A stretch of 64,000 nt of DNA from the NCBI GenBank assembly GCA_009760855.2, contig WPIO01000039.1, forward strand, positions 2,648,501 to 2,712,500, in the 5' to 3' direction. The translations under genes were made by a program, and so were the position numbers. The first letter of the stretch is position 1, and each line of letters opens with the position of its first letter. Below are positions 12,246 to 23,693 of this stretch, piece after piece. The DNA comes from Cristatella mucedo. Taxonomy: Eukaryota; Bryozoa; Phylactolaemata; Cristatellidae. The notes under the pieces were generated by a model. The model was not told the DNA's origin. It ran no database searches and saw only the letters and a list, made by a program, of their open reading frames with translations.

Positions 12246-12319
12246 ATTTTTAAAGCACAATAACTAAATGCGAGACTAACAGCATGCTAGAAGTTCTAAG
12301 TGGGCCAGAAATTCGACAG

Positions 12320-12540
12320 GTTCTGTAGGTGTAATGGTGACTAGTGGGGTGTTATTTCATGTTCAAAGGGCTATAATAATGTTAAAAACCGTATTTAGAG
12401 CGTCATGAACAGGTTTTCCATAATCCAACTGCAAAAATATATATTCAAATTATAAGTAAATAACTCTACCTTGTGCGAATTCACTTATCACGGTGAAGTC
12501 TGGAGAATTGATTACCGATAATTTTATTTGAAAATAAATA
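12320..12540 (+). mobile_element. pogo/Tc1-mariner-like DNA transposon fragment
   Basis: It aligns over about 200 bp with 42190-42430 (GGGTGTTATTTCAT, TTAAAAA, TATTTAGAG, AACAGGTTTTC or AACAAGTTTTC, then ATTCACTTATCACGGT). The 3' half matches, from memory, a widespread pogo/Tigger-type repeat ending AACCGCGATAAACGAGG. Only the 3' part is visible. Confidence 0.5.
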
Positions 12541-12944
12541 TTTGTCGATTCGGCTTACTAACATACTATGAATCCAATTGTCCAGAGCCCATTTCCGAGG
12601 AAGTATGACCTCATCCAGGACAGATATTCGTAAGTGGTCACGACTAATGTGCAGTCAGGAAGCAAAGAAGGCCAACTATCAACAGCAACTGTGGTCAAGG
12701 TCAAAAGCAAAGCTACCTTTTGTTGTCCACACGATACCATCGGCAGTTTTCCGAATTGTGCTCGGGTCGACTTCGTTAATAGCAACAGGCTGAGTCATGC
12801 AAAGCTGAGCAAAGTTAGCCCGATCCTAAAACAACAGATACCTAGTTCATAGGAACGCTACCACGATTTCATCTGTAAAGAAGTAAAGGTTAGCTGCTAA
12901 AAGAGCTGCATTTATATAACAGCACAAGAGATTTAAAGACTATT

Positions 12945-13050
12945 ACAACACTTGCAGTGGACAATGAAGGATTGCCCACTGCAGGACTCGAACCCACGAC
13001 CTGGGTCGTAGAGTCCGAGCGTCTTGGCCCAGGGCTAAGACCTGTAGGCA
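12945..13050 (-). mobile_element. tRNA-derived SINE head (group 2)
   Basis: On the minus strand the polymerase III B-box-like GGGTTCGAGTCCTGCAGTGG is followed by GGCAATCC. The same head-body join recurs at 19.9, 27.0 and 44.2 kb. The body is truncated. It lies upstream of exon 8 of the inverted P450 pseudogene. Confidence 0.65.
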
Positions 13051-13329
13051 AGTGTCTGTACTATGGCAATAAGTTGAAATAGTGTATCCAGTGACGGTCC
13101 CAGTGATCACGACTGCTCTTATATGATAAAGCCAGTAACCGGTGTAAGTTAGTGATGTCTGAAGGAATTCCACCTAAAGACATTCTCGTCTCCCGTCACC
13201 AAGCGCTACTAGCGTTTCTTGTCAGTTGTAGAGTTCTCTTCTAGAAATAGAGGTTTTTGCGAAAATCGTGTGTAGAAACCGATACAGCTAAGACCTGCTT
13301 AAAGCTTATCTGTTTGTTGTTTGATCGCG

Positions 13330-13410
13330 CTTCCTTTACAGCAAATGCAAAGCGCCTAGAAAGGGAATGAGTTCTCTGAGGGCACTTTATCACGTGCATT
13401 ACTATTATGA
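13330..13410 (+). mobile_element. Family-1 LINE tail
   Basis: GCAAATGCAAAGCGCCTAGA, GAGTTCTCTGAGGGCACTTT, then ATTACTATTATG. Confidence 0.75.
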
Positions 13411-13639
13411 CCATAGTTCGTAAAAATGCATTCCTATGAACATCTAATCGCTTACTGCTGTGGGCTGGGTCAGCTATGCCATCGGCGGCTGCATTAGATT
13501 CTCCAGTACTAGTAACCAATCTATTAGGTATGATCGGGCTTACCTATTATCGTTCTGTTATCATCACTCACATGCATTCCTAGATGCGGTTGCTGTTGCT
13601 AAGGACCGTGGATTATGCATTAACAGGAGGCCCCACTTG

Positions 13640-15590
13640 TTTGGAATTCACAGCATTGTATCGAATTGTCCTGGGCGATCTACCTCAAGAGTTGCTGTGA
13701 ATCTCTCTAACTTGAGGCTCACCAAGCCTGCTATAACCCAGGCGGCCAATCTTAACGTTTGTCTCTGGGATTCTTGCTCAATGTAATATAAACCCCTGAT
13801 AATAAGCACTACTGTTTCTGAAAAAGGCCTCAACCTGCTAACCTTAACCAAGACCTGGCTGAAATTTGTTGACTGCTCGACCATTAACAGCACTACCCCG
13901 TTAGGCTTCTCCTTGTTCTATAACCCTAGACCAATAAAAACTGGCGAAGTCACTGTTATCACAAGCCAATCCTTCTATTTCAAGCCGCTTGCAATCCCTG
14001 CCAAGCAGTCTTTCGAATCTATTATTTTGTATTCATTCGACAACAAGCTGTCAATTGTGGCAGTAATCTATCGTCCCCATGTACAAAGTCCCAATTTATC
14101 ACAGATTTCTCAGATCTCATTTCGAATCTGTTTGCCCTGCATCGAGCTGTCCAAATTATGGGTGATTTCAACTCTCATTTTGATAACTTATCAAAATTTC
14201 GTGCACTGACTGACTCATTTTCCACAGTGGCTCACGTGCTTGACCCTATTCACAACAAGGGTCAAACACTCGACACCCCATTTTCTCCTACAACTGTATG
14301 CTATCACCTCCTATTATTATCAAATTCTGTGCATCTGACCATGTGCAGATCTCATTGAGTTTAAAGTGTCTGCCCTCATCTGCATCAAAAGTCACATGTA
14401 AATCGAGAAACCTCAAGACTCTCAATATTGATGCTGTCCATACAAAAATTTCTTCTCTGCTCCTGCTGCTCAATCCCCCTTCCGACCAGCCATCATTGGT
14501 AGAATGCTTTAACACCACACTAGCTGACATGCTCGGCGAGCTTGCACCTCTGACTAAGCAAGCACACTGTGCGCTCTCACCAAGACGGCCTATGGTTTAC
14601 TGAAGACATTAAACTAGCTAGGTCTATTAAGAGTAAGCCTGAAAAAAACATATAGGAGATCAAGACTGACTGTCCATCGAGAGGCATACCAAGCCTACTG
14701 CAGACCGTACCGATCGATCCTAGCAAAGGCCAAATCTAGCTTCTATAAAAACATTGCTGAAACACAGACGCACAATCCAAAAATGCTGATGTCTACAACC
14801 AGCCACCTCTTTAGCAGCACCAAGATTAACTCCTATCTAGCAACCCCTGTATTGATATTGCTTATCTCTTCTCTAGCCTCATTGTCAACAAGATTGATAA
14901 GATTATAGAGTCTATCCCTATGATGGCAGCATTGCCCATGGAATGCTGTCCCTCAATTCTATATAGCACCTCAATGTATGCATTCAAGGAGGTCACGAGT
15001 GACCTCACCCTGAAGTTCATACCCCAATCAAAGAAGACAACTAGTCCTTTAGACCCTATTCCCACTGTCCTGCTTCTAGGATGCACAAATCTGCTGCTGC
15101 CATGTGTAGCTAATAATAATAATAATAATATAATTCATTTATATAGCAAACATCATAAATACGTCACTAGCCTCAGGTCAGGTCCCAACACCTTTCAAAA
15201 AGGCTGTAGTCAGGCCACTACTCAAGCAAGCAACACTAGACCAAGAGAATTTTAATAGCTTCTGCCCAATCTCCTTTCTAAAGTTCCTATCGTATTATAA
15301 AGTGACACTGTAACAAGTCATGGCAGACCAGCTAAACATTGAAACTTCACACCTAGCTAGCAAGTTTCAGTATGGTTTTAGAGCTAATCACTCCACAGAA
15401 TCATCATTCCTTCGGGTGTATAACGAACGACCATCGTAGGAATGCAGACTTACCAGAAGTTTCTCAGCTTGTTTTGCTCAATCTTTCGGCAGCTTCTGAT
15501 ACTATCTATCACCACCTCTAACTCGAGCGCATCTCATCTCGTCTGGACATCGCTGATACTGCACTGCAATGTTTCAGGTCCTAACCATAT
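13640..15590 (+). mobile_element. LINE endonuclease domain and RT start, decayed
   Basis: An APE-type endonuclease can be followed across frames: a TKTWLK motif near 13850, SIVAVIYRPH near 14050-14080, MGDFNSHFDN at 14158, and CASDHVQISLSL near 14330. A linker with SPRRPMVYxxDIKLAR follows (about 14580), then RT pieces (KFQYGFRANHSTES near 15370). Several frameshifts, and a short AAT-repeat interruption at about 15110. This is the only copy here with the N-terminal half of the protein, so the parent LINE carried an APE-like nicking domain. It may be the 5' part of a family-1 or family-2 element. Confidence 0.75.
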
Positions 15591-15599
15591 TATGCTTGT

Positions 15600-15970
15600 T
15601 ATAATTTAGTTCGTATCCTCCCAAAGCCTGGAACTCCCTCCCGACCTGCGTCAGAACATCCCCCGACCTGACCACATTTAAAAGGAACTTAAAAATACAC
15701 CTATTTAGGACAGCATTTAGTGGGTCCCTGTGATTCGTCCTTGGTGTGCTTATGCATGCTGATACTGTGCATGCTGCCACTAACCACATTTGCAGGCTGA
15801 CCCTGTGCATGTCACCCCTAACCATGTTATTCATTTTGTTTGTTTATCAAGCATGATTTTATTTACCATTCAATTGCATTTTCCTTTGCAGCAAATGTAA
15901 AGCGCCTAGAAAGAGATTGAGTTCTCTGAGGGCGCTTTATCAAGTGCATTATTATTATTATTACTACTAC
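15600..15970 (+). mobile_element. Family-1 LINE 3' end
   Basis: The ORF end (SSYPPKAWNSLPTCVRTSPD in decayed form), the 3' UTR with ACTGTGCATGCTGCC, and the canonical tail AAAGCGCCTAGAAAGAG ... CATTATTATTATT. It may belong to the same insertion as the domain upstream, with an internal deletion. Confidence 0.85.
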
Positions 15971-15986
15971 AAAGTCATCTAGCTTT

Positions 15987-16172
15987 TTACCCTGGCTTTT
16001 CTTCGTCTGCTGCTTTTTGTGCTTCAGCTGCTTCATACTCTTCCTGCATCTGGCTGTTTCTACCTCTCAATAACCTTACTTTCATTGCTGCCTCTTTTTC
16101 ATCTGTGCTCCGTGGCTTCAAGGTGACACGAGTTACATTCAGTGATATCAATATCACACAAGCATAAACAAT
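15987..16172 (-). other. Short open frame with coiled-coil-like E/K/A-rich sequence
   Basis: A 62-codon stop-free minus-strand frame, without a proper ATG start, reads STDEKEAAMKVRLLRG, then a QEEYEAAEAQKAADEEKPG-like end before TAA. The composition looks protein-coding (heptad-like, charged), unlike its neighbours. It could be an exon remnant or a LINE ORF1 coiled coil. No family is recognised. Confidence 0.3.
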
Positions 16173-16334
16173 CTAGTCTGCTTGTGCATCGTTCTGTCTT
16201 AGTTCCTAAAATTTACCTTATTTGTCACTATTACTAAAGCGATCCGTATCCTTGGTTTTCATTCTGTGTGTACCTTCTTTCTGTGTAATTTGAACTAATT
16301 TAGGAATGACCGTCTTTTGAATTCCATGTGACAT

Positions 16335-16670
16335 CGAATCGTTTAACCATACCTCGTAGGGACCTCAAAACCGTTGGAGGCCATGCCTTTAGTTCCTATG
16401 CTTCCAAAATGTGGAACTCACTACCGACGCACGTCACATCCGCTGACATGACGACTTTTTAAAATAATCTTAAAATGCACCTGTTTGTTGCAGCATATGT
16501 TGGTTCGTTGTGATCCGTCCTTAGTGTGCATATGCCCTCTTACACTATGGCTGCTGCTTTAGGGTGACACCACCAATAATGTGTCATGCCTTCTATCCAG
16601 CATCTGTAAAGTGTCTAGAAAGAGATTCAGTTCTCTGATCGTGCTATACAACTGTGTTATTATTATTATC
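16335..16670 (+). mobile_element. Family-1 LINE 3' end, diverged
   Basis: It has a GDHAFSSYAPKxWNSLPT-like ORF end in decayed form, 3' UTR, tail AAAGTGTCTAGAAAGAGATT and TTATTATTATC. Confidence 0.75.
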
Positions 16671-16679
16671 GCCTACAAA

Positions 16680-18010
16680 GTCGAACTCAGCAGCCTGCCT
16701 TATCTTATTTTAGAAGCCCCCACTGAAGTTTGCTGCTGGTTTTGGTTTGCCGACAGCTGCAAAATCAATTTCGGTCTCATTCAGGCAGCGATTGGATGCC
16801 GCCTGACCTGACTTACCATACCATGCCCAAGATCAGGGTTCTACAGAAGATTTGTCCGTGCTTGTCCACGTGTCCTGTGTGATACATTGTCAATAGTTGT
16901 GATTTCTACATATTCTTTATATATCTAATTACCCATATTTGAATTCCTTTTTTAAATTCTCCTGCACAGTGCCTACTTTGAAAAATAAATGATTATTGAC
17001 AAGCAATACGTTTCCTTGGCGTAGACTGAGGAGCTCGGCTAACGATCCTGCTGCAAATGCACTGTGGTGCTGCGGTTATTTGTAACTGCACTGGTGTCGC
17101 CTGCTAAGGTACTTGAATATAGGCAGTACCCGGCAGCACTGCATATAAACGCACTAAATCGCTGCAGCTTGCAGGCAGTTGCATTGCATGTAATTGTTTG
17201 TTGTGGGATTTTCCCTGCACTGTAAATAATGGGATTTACCCTGTACCTGCTATAAATAGCCACTATGAATGTTAGTTCAATGTTGTTGGTTGATGGTTAG
17301 CATAAGGGGCTGCCTCCTAAATGCATGCGAAGGCCCATTTGAATGCCCCAGGATGAATGGTTCCTGCCACGGCACTTAAAGTCTGCATGGTGGTGCAGTA
17401 ATAGTCTTGCAGAGGCCGCTGCTTTGGTGTCCACATTTCAGTTGGTCGGCTCTTCGGCTCTGGCCAGCGTTGGAGTGATCTGTGACCCCGACCTTGGACT
17501 TTCATCGAATGTGCTTACCGCAGGGTACTTTGGCAAAATGTTGTATGCTACAAGCTCCTGGTTGCATAGAAGTCGTCAAAGACTAACTTTTACTTAATGT
17601 TCGACATCTTTGCGTGTTGCGCATGCCGGTTATTGCAAATGCCCCAATCAGTAAATTGTTTTAGCTTATGTAAATTGCCGAGAATGATATGTAATTCTCT
17701 TAGAGTGCTATCAAAAGGCTCTATTATTGTTGTTGTTGTTTCTGTTGTTGTTTGCTTATCTGGTTAATTTCTTAGGCTCATTGTTGCTCTGCTTGAAGTA
17801 AACAGAAATGACAGCAATAATACAATTGATAGTAGAAGAACAAAGCATCAATGTCAAGGCTCCATAGTTGTCACGTCACATACATGCATTGCTAACTTGG
17901 TTACATGAGTGATGTTTGAGGCAAGTTGATATGTTTGCCGGTTGCATACTACGTATGTGGCATGGTGAAATGTAGGCGTTACCAGCTCGTACTTCTTTCA
18001 CTGGAAGAAA
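16680..18010. other. Non-coding stretch with a LINE RT trace
   Basis: At about 17400-17540 (plus) ASVGVICDPDLGLSSNV resembles the NLGVIFDPDLSFSSHV block of LINE reverse transcriptases. A short TTG-type repeat lies near 17725. Nothing else is recognised. Confidence 0.4.
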
Positions 18011-18014
18011 ATAT

Positions 18015-19090
18015 ATTTAAAATAATACACTTGATATAGCACCCTCTGAGAACTCAATCTCTTTCTAGGCACTTTACATTTACTGCAAAGTAAAAACGAT
18101 CGAATGCTTAGTGGAAGTATGCTGAATAAACAACAAGAATAACATGGTTAATGGTGACATGCACAGGGTCAGCATGCAAGTATGGTTAGTGGCTGCATGC
18201 ACAGTGTCAGCATGCATAAGCATACCTAAAGGATGAATCACGGGGATCCACTAAATGCTGTCATAAATAAATGCGTTTTGAGTTTCTTTTTGAATGTGGA
18301 CAAGTCGGAAGATGTCGTGATGCAAGTCGGGAGTGAGTTCGTGGCTTTGGGACCATAACCCAATTCCGAAATTAGTTTCAGGCCATTTGAGCATACGAAC
18401 TAAGGCACGGTCTTCAGAGGATTTGAGATTTGTACGAGATGTGGGTAAACAGTTAGATTCCGAAAAGCTGGTGGTACGATGCTTAGCCTGGTGAGGGAGT
18501 AGATCTCATAGGTAGGTTAGAGCCAAAGAATTAAGGGACCTAAAAGTGAGTGACAAAACCTTGAAGTCGATGGATTGCTTGACAGGAAGCCAATGAGATG
18601 TGCGAGAAGCAGTGGGATTGTGGTAACTGAGACACTCACGACAGACAAGCCTAGCTGCAGAGTTTCGCAACAGCTATAAGAGCCTGGCTGCACAGGTCGA
18701 TAAATCAGCAAGCAATGAGTTACAGAAAAAATTAGAGACTGGACGTCACAAATACATGGATCAATTTAAACGTGGTACTCCTGTTTAAACAAGCCCGAAT
18801 TTTAGGAATGTTATTTAGCTGGAAGTAGGCAGATTTGACTGAGAAGCTGGTGTGGTCATCTAATGGAAGGTCACTTTGGAACATTACACCTAGGTTTCGT
18901 GCAGATTCAACGTGAAATATGCTGGCAGAGCCGATTTTGTTAGCCTTTCCAATGTCTGAATCACACTTGGTTTGCCCATAACTAGAAAGTTATTTGTATC
19001 ATCATTCAAGTTCGGAGATATCAAAGCAATGGTAGAACTGAGTGTCAACCGCTAAAAAAGTGAAACCCTAGATTGTGCTAGGCAATCACT
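18015..19090 (-). mobile_element. Family-1 LINE, decayed RT C-terminal region and tail
   Basis: The tail at 18015-18090 is followed by 3' UTR, a CHERRS-like block, HxIHVFVTS, and SARNLGVMFQSDLPLDDH pieces up to about 19090. It is 5'-truncated. Confidence 0.8.
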
Positions 19091-19262
19091 CTAATAATAA
19101 TAATAATAATAGTAATAATACACTTGATAAAGCGCCCTCAGAGAACTCTTTCTAGGCGCTTTACATTTGCTGCAAAGGAAAATGCAATTGAATGGTGAGT
19201 AATATCATGCTTGATAAACAAACAAAATGAATAACATGGTTAGGGGTGACATGCACATGATC
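19091..19262 (-). mobile_element. Short 5'-truncated family-1 LINE copy
   Basis: A long AAT-type repeat, the canonical tail (with a 6-bp deletion in the AATCTCTTTC motif), and about 100 bp of 3' UTR. It abuts the 5' end of the previous copy. Confidence 0.8.
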
Positions 19263-19870
19263 GGTCACAGCAGTTTCACTGATGTCTCTCAGACAAACCT
19301 CACATGCTCTTAAGCTCTTTTTATCTTATGCTATTGGCTATACCCTCATCAAAGTATCGGGCGTTGTAATTTCAAGCTGGAATGCGACATTGGTAACAGT
19401 GAAGGGCGCTTTGAAGTTTCAAAATAAAGGGCATCTGGAGTCCATCTGCCGAGAAATGAATGCAGAAAACGAAATTAGCCTCGACCAGGAACGATCCTGC
19501 AACTGTGCTACAGATCGTATGCTCAAACTAATGGAGCTAGTAAGACTTTTCTGCATAACAATTTCAGCTCTAGGAAGGTTTTCTTAATCAGTAGCTTTAA
19601 ATATCCGTTCACATAGTCGAGCCGAATCCCTGTGTGCTTGTTTGATGATAGTAAATTTTTACACCCGCGAATACTTAACGCTAAGTGGAACCTTTACTTC
19701 TGCTTTGCTCGATCGACAAGAGAACCTATTTGCGACTTATCTGATGCAGATCCAGACAAGTGGAAAAACCCTCGAAACCAGTCAGCCACTTCATCCTCTG
19801 TTACCCGTGAATGGCTGAATAATCTCTTTCTTCTATGCACACTGCAGACTACCTTGGCATACGGCCACTT
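19263..19870. other. No feature recognised
   Basis: Open frames of 101 and 85 codons (plus) have no recognisable motifs. Searched for P450 exons 6-9 of the downstream fragment; none is supported. Confidence 0.4.
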
Positions 19871-20010
19871 GGTCTTTGATCAGGTGTAAAGTACTCGCTC
19901 ACCACGACCCAGGGGTGTGTGTTCAAATCCTACAGTGGGCGATTCTTTATTGCCCACTGCAAACGGCAGTGACATCCGTTTTGGCTCTTCTACCGCCGTA
20001 TATAAATGAG
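19870..20010 (+). mobile_element. tRNA-derived SINE (group 2)
   Basis: The B-box-like GTTCAAATCCTACAGTGGGC is followed by GATTCTTTATTGCCCACTGC, the body seen in three other copies. It ends near a short AT-rich run. Confidence 0.7.
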
Positions 20011-20194
20011 GCTTTTGAATCATAAATGTTTCCCCTTGTTCAGACCGAATGCAGTTGTGGGCTGATCACGTACTCCTTCGGAGGTTGATTCAGAAGGGGT
20101 GGTAGCATTCGGGCTAGTCAGAAAACTTACCGCCCAGAATAGCCATGGTCGACCATTGCTACTGCCAGGCGTAAATGGCATGAGGCTAGAGTAT

Positions 20195-20360
20195 AAATGT
20201 ATATAATTCATTTGCATAGTGCCCTAAGAGAGTGTAATCTCTATCTAGGCGCTTGACATATGTCATACGGCTCGAGCCTGCTCCTCGGGAATCAAATGCA
20301 CTCGCCTTGCCTTCGGTCTTCAAATGCGAGCACCTTAACCCCCTGAGCCCAATCTGAGTA
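20195..20360 (-). mobile_element. tRNA-derived SINE (group 1) with LINE-like tail
   Basis: The minus strand has an A-box-like TTAAGGTGCTCGC, a weak B-box (TTTGATTCCCG), and a tail CAAGCGCCTAGATAGAGATT that copies the family-1 LINE 3' end. Confidence 0.6.
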
Positions 20361-21755
20361 GTCACATCTAAGGCACCTTTCTAGAATTCAGCCGCTATTG
20401 ACCCAGACTGAAGCTAAGCAGTAGCATCAGCTGATTGGCAGGTCGGCTTAGCTATCGGGATTACTTACTAGTCTCACATAGTGCACCGCCTTATTGCAGG
20501 TGGAGAGCTGTTGCAGAGTACTGGCAACAAGACATTCATTCAGTCATAGAAGATTAATTCAGCTGGCTCGTACTGCCATATGTCAAAATTAGAGATCGTG
20601 CTGTGCTCAAGCATGAAATACGCATGTACGTGTATATCAATGCATTTATATTAATTCACCGTCGGTCATTTTATTTCAGAACTTTGTATGTGTGTAGCCT
20701 GGCATGAACCCACCATATTTCGCTGTCTTTCATAGGACACACATCTAAATCCGCTTCCTCTTTTTGTCACCACGCTCACTGAGTGCCCCGTGGGGTAGCG
20801 AAGAGCCTGAATTTGGACCCGTCAGTCCACGGAATTTGACATCACTCAGGTGGGGTCGAGTGCCGTTATATTAGGCGATAGTGCAAAGCCTCCTGCGCTT
20901 GTGCATAATGCTACGCAGCAGTTTTCTCTTAGCAACCCTCGAACTCATACCTCGCTCGTCACGCTTCTTCCCCAATCGGTCTTTCGCTTACGCTGGGAGC
21001 TCCGATTCTTAAATAATATTCATTCAACTGCTATAAATGTCGCCAGTTGGTACCGCTTTCATTTTCCTGTCCTCCAGTAACATCGATATTCCCGGTCATC
21101 CTCAAATGCCCCATACATTTTCAGTCGAGAAATTGCTCGCAAAAATGCACCTTAATTATAGTCTCTACCTGTCACGAATAGGGATGGATGCATTATTCAT
21201 TCTCAAAGCACTCAGCGATCTTTCAAGGAACTCCTTGCCTCCTATAAGCTTGGTGGAGAACTTTAGATAGTCATCATGCGAAGCTTTCGTTAGCCTATGC
21301 ATATACTTATCACTGAGATAATGACCATAATCAAAGAGTCTCCATTATTTTCTTATGGTTAACCCTGAAGAAATAAGGAGACCTAATGGGAGCCGTGGCC
21401 TAGCCTATTCTAGTTTAGTGCTTGGACATGTTTCGATTGGAAACGTTCACCAAATGGAAATATAAGGACTTTAAAAAGTACTTTTTATTCAGTGTATTTA
21501 TTTTTAAATTAATCTGGAAAGTCCTGATATTTCCTGCAAGCAATTGACAACAGACATGCTGCACATTCATATTAACAGGATTCGCTAATCAATGACATCA
21601 ATATTGTTCTAACAGCAACCAACTACACTAGCATCATTAGAAAACTTACATTGTTGTGCGAAAGTCTGCTCATGTACAATTTTCCTAATTGATCTCACTT
21701 AAGCTCCTCATTCCGCCATGCTTTACTTTTTCGCCAAGGTGATTTTTATTTTTGG
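20360..21755. other. No feature recognised
   Basis: Non-coding sequence with short open frames only. No repeat family identified. Confidence 0.4.
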
Positions 21756-21757
21756 CC

Positions 21758-21875
21758 ATAATAATAATAATGCACTTGATAAAGCGCCCTCAGAGAACTC
21801 AATCTCTCTCTAGGCACTTTACATTTGCTGCAAATGGAAACGCAATTGAATGGTGAGTAATATTAGGATATCTAT
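21758..21875 (-). mobile_element. Family-1 LINE tail
   Basis: AAT repeat and canonical tail in which the AATCTCTTTCTAGG motif has become AATCTCTCTCTAGG. A short duplicated TATAGTAATATCAGG segment follows. Confidence 0.8.
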
Positions 21876-23024
21876 ATCTATAGTAATATATATAGTAATA
21901 TCAGGTCATCTATCTATAGTAATATCAGGACATCTAGGTGTACAGCTGGTTAGTGACAAGTTTATAGATTGGAATAATACTTAATAAGGCAGCATATAAG
22001 GCAAACGCCCAGTCTTAGTTAGATAATACAACTAAAACGAAAGTAGACTTATAGGGTTACACCAGCCGTTTTGAATGAATTGAAAAGTCATACGCTACTC
22101 GGTGATTAATGGGCCAAATCGAGTATATGTTTCGGTAGCTCCACTTTGGATTCGGCCTATGTTTTCTTGGTCTGCCATATCCACAGTGGCATATGGAACT
22201 AAGATGGTTTACAGATGTACAATCTCTAAGCGTCACCTGGAGTACAAATTGATTCTGGCAACCATAGTTTCCGACCACGGACAGCTGGAAAACGGCGCAA
22301 AGAATCAATCTTTCTGCCATAGAGTTTAGAAACAAACTTGTTTCTTCCTTCAGAATGTTTTACATGAGCGGATTTCTTAAAATATATTGAATCCTATACA
22401 ACTGACATGCAAAGAAAGTAAAGCATTGACATGAACTTTGGATTAAGTATTAAGACATGAAAAATGAATTTTGATAATATATTGAATGGGTCTAAACTTG
22501 CCTTATTTAATCATCGTCGCTCTGCCGAGGGTGCGATGACATTTTAGCTATTTTTATATTTTCCTATTGCCAAATTCAATGTAGATCTCATTAGTAGTGT
22601 CTGACTTCATGCTTGGAACTATGAGGTCTAGAAAATCTTTATTAATAACGGGTTTTGATGAAATAGAAGAGTAGATAGTGCAGGTTTTTATTATACCTGC
22701 ATTGTTTATCTGATTGCATGTGCACATGGATAGCAGTTCATAAGACTGTAATCGGCAAGACAGTAGACTTGGTAAAATACCCGTCGAAACTGCAGCCTAC
22801 CTTACCAATCAGATTGACCTCAAAATATTTTAGCTGTGCACTTTTTTATGAGAATTCGCTGGGAGACTACGCATGGTTCTACGTGGTCAGCTCATCTCTA
22901 CAAAGCCTGATTTATATGCAATTAAAGTAAAATCATGAAAATAGCCGCATTTTGATAAGGAAGATTTTTCTTGCGTGGTTACTGATTTGAGCAATAGCAT
23001 TGCTCCTGCATATTTTTCTGTCAG

Positions 23025-23693
23025 ACTTATTCGCAAGTGCAACAAAACAACCGCAGTAGGTGTAGTGACTACCACAGCAGGCATGGCAATCAATGTAGCG
23101 ATACATGCGATACATCACAACGTGGATTATTGGGAAGATCCCTTCACTTTCCGGCCAAAGAGGTATTGCTGCATCAAAGGTAGCTTACTAATGCTATGAA
23201 CTTTTCTTATACCTTCATTTGCTTCATTCAACATGTGTATACCATATCTTGTTTTCGCACTATGTATTTCAGTAGTTTGGTCTTCCTCGTAGGTTTACAC
23301 CTGAAGCAAAGGCTCAGCTTCATCCTTACATGTAGTTGCCGTTCGGTGCTGGCCCGAGGAACTGCATCGGCATGAGGCTGGCACTTTTGGAAGCCAAAGC
23401 GGTCATTGTTGAACTGCTTCTTAACTAAGAGATTTGTGAATTCAGTGAAACAGCGGTAGGTAACTCGGCCGCCAAACCACTTTCTAGACTGCTGCTCCGT
23501 CGCAATGGTGTACATGCTCACTGATGCTCTCCATCGCAAATGGTCTTTAATTGGCTCACAGAGTAACTCATAATTTAGTAAGAGCTGCTTTTTTTCAGAT
23601 CCCCAATTAAAAGTCTGTGTATCCTTTGCCGGCTCCATTTCGCCAGCCGGACCTATAAAACTAGCCTTCAGCAGGAGACGGACCATATATTAA
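23025..23693 (+). pseudogene. CYP3-clan P450 pseudogene fragment, exons 10-12
   Basis: Exon 10 at 23025-23162 (138 nt) encodes LIRKCNKTT ... HHNVDYWEDPFTFRPKR, close to copy B. Exon 11 at 23293-23455 (163 nt) has the haem loop [10 protein letters not shown] but an in-frame TAG at 23333-23335, just before it, and a TAA at 23426-23428. Exon 12 at 23599-23693 is 95 nt against 93 in copy B, a 2-nt frameshift after the first codons; downstream its SPAGPIKLAF and RRR can be matched to PAKPIKLVF and KRR of copy B. Splice sites are still GT-AG, so this is a genomic duplicate and not a retrocopy. No exon 9 or earlier exon is recognisable in the preceding 3 kb. It lies 3 kb before copy B in the same orientation and is clearly a relict of tandem duplication. 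Confidence 0.92.

Larger units (their letters stand above)
9059..12825 (-). pseudogene. Inverted CYP3-clan P450 pseudogene, exons 8-11
   Basis: On the minus strand: exon 8 at 12825-12717 (109 nt; DRANFAQLC ... KTADGIVWTTKG), exon 9 at 9824-9578 (247 nt; I-helix AGYDT, ExxR as ETFR), exon 10 at 9477-9348 (130 nt; HHDPDLWPDPYVFKPER) and exon 11 at 9222-9059 (164 nt; haem loop [10 protein letters not shown]). Exons 8 and 9 have exactly the copy B lengths. Exon 10 is 8 nt short, shifting the frame near 9419. Exon 11 carries one extra T in a T6 run (9216-9221) and a TGA in place of a sense codon near 9069. Splice sites remain GT-AG. Exon 12 is not recognisable; a family-1 LINE starts just past the fragment, at about 8900. 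Exons 1-7 were not found upstream on this strand. Its divergence from B and C and its higher GC resemble copy A, of which it may be the inverted 3' half. Confidence 0.9.

Noticed and set aside
19282-19587. 101-codon plus ORF containing AIGYTLIKVSG, considered as P450 exon 6
   Set aside because: The likeness to LAGYTMDVISG is short, the rest does not align, and there is no matching donor.
76-23693. Copy A exons 1-3 and the plus-strand exons 10-12 as one 24-kb gene
   Set aside because: The exon 10-12 fragment is much closer to copy B than copy A is, and exons 4-9 are absent from the plus strand between them.
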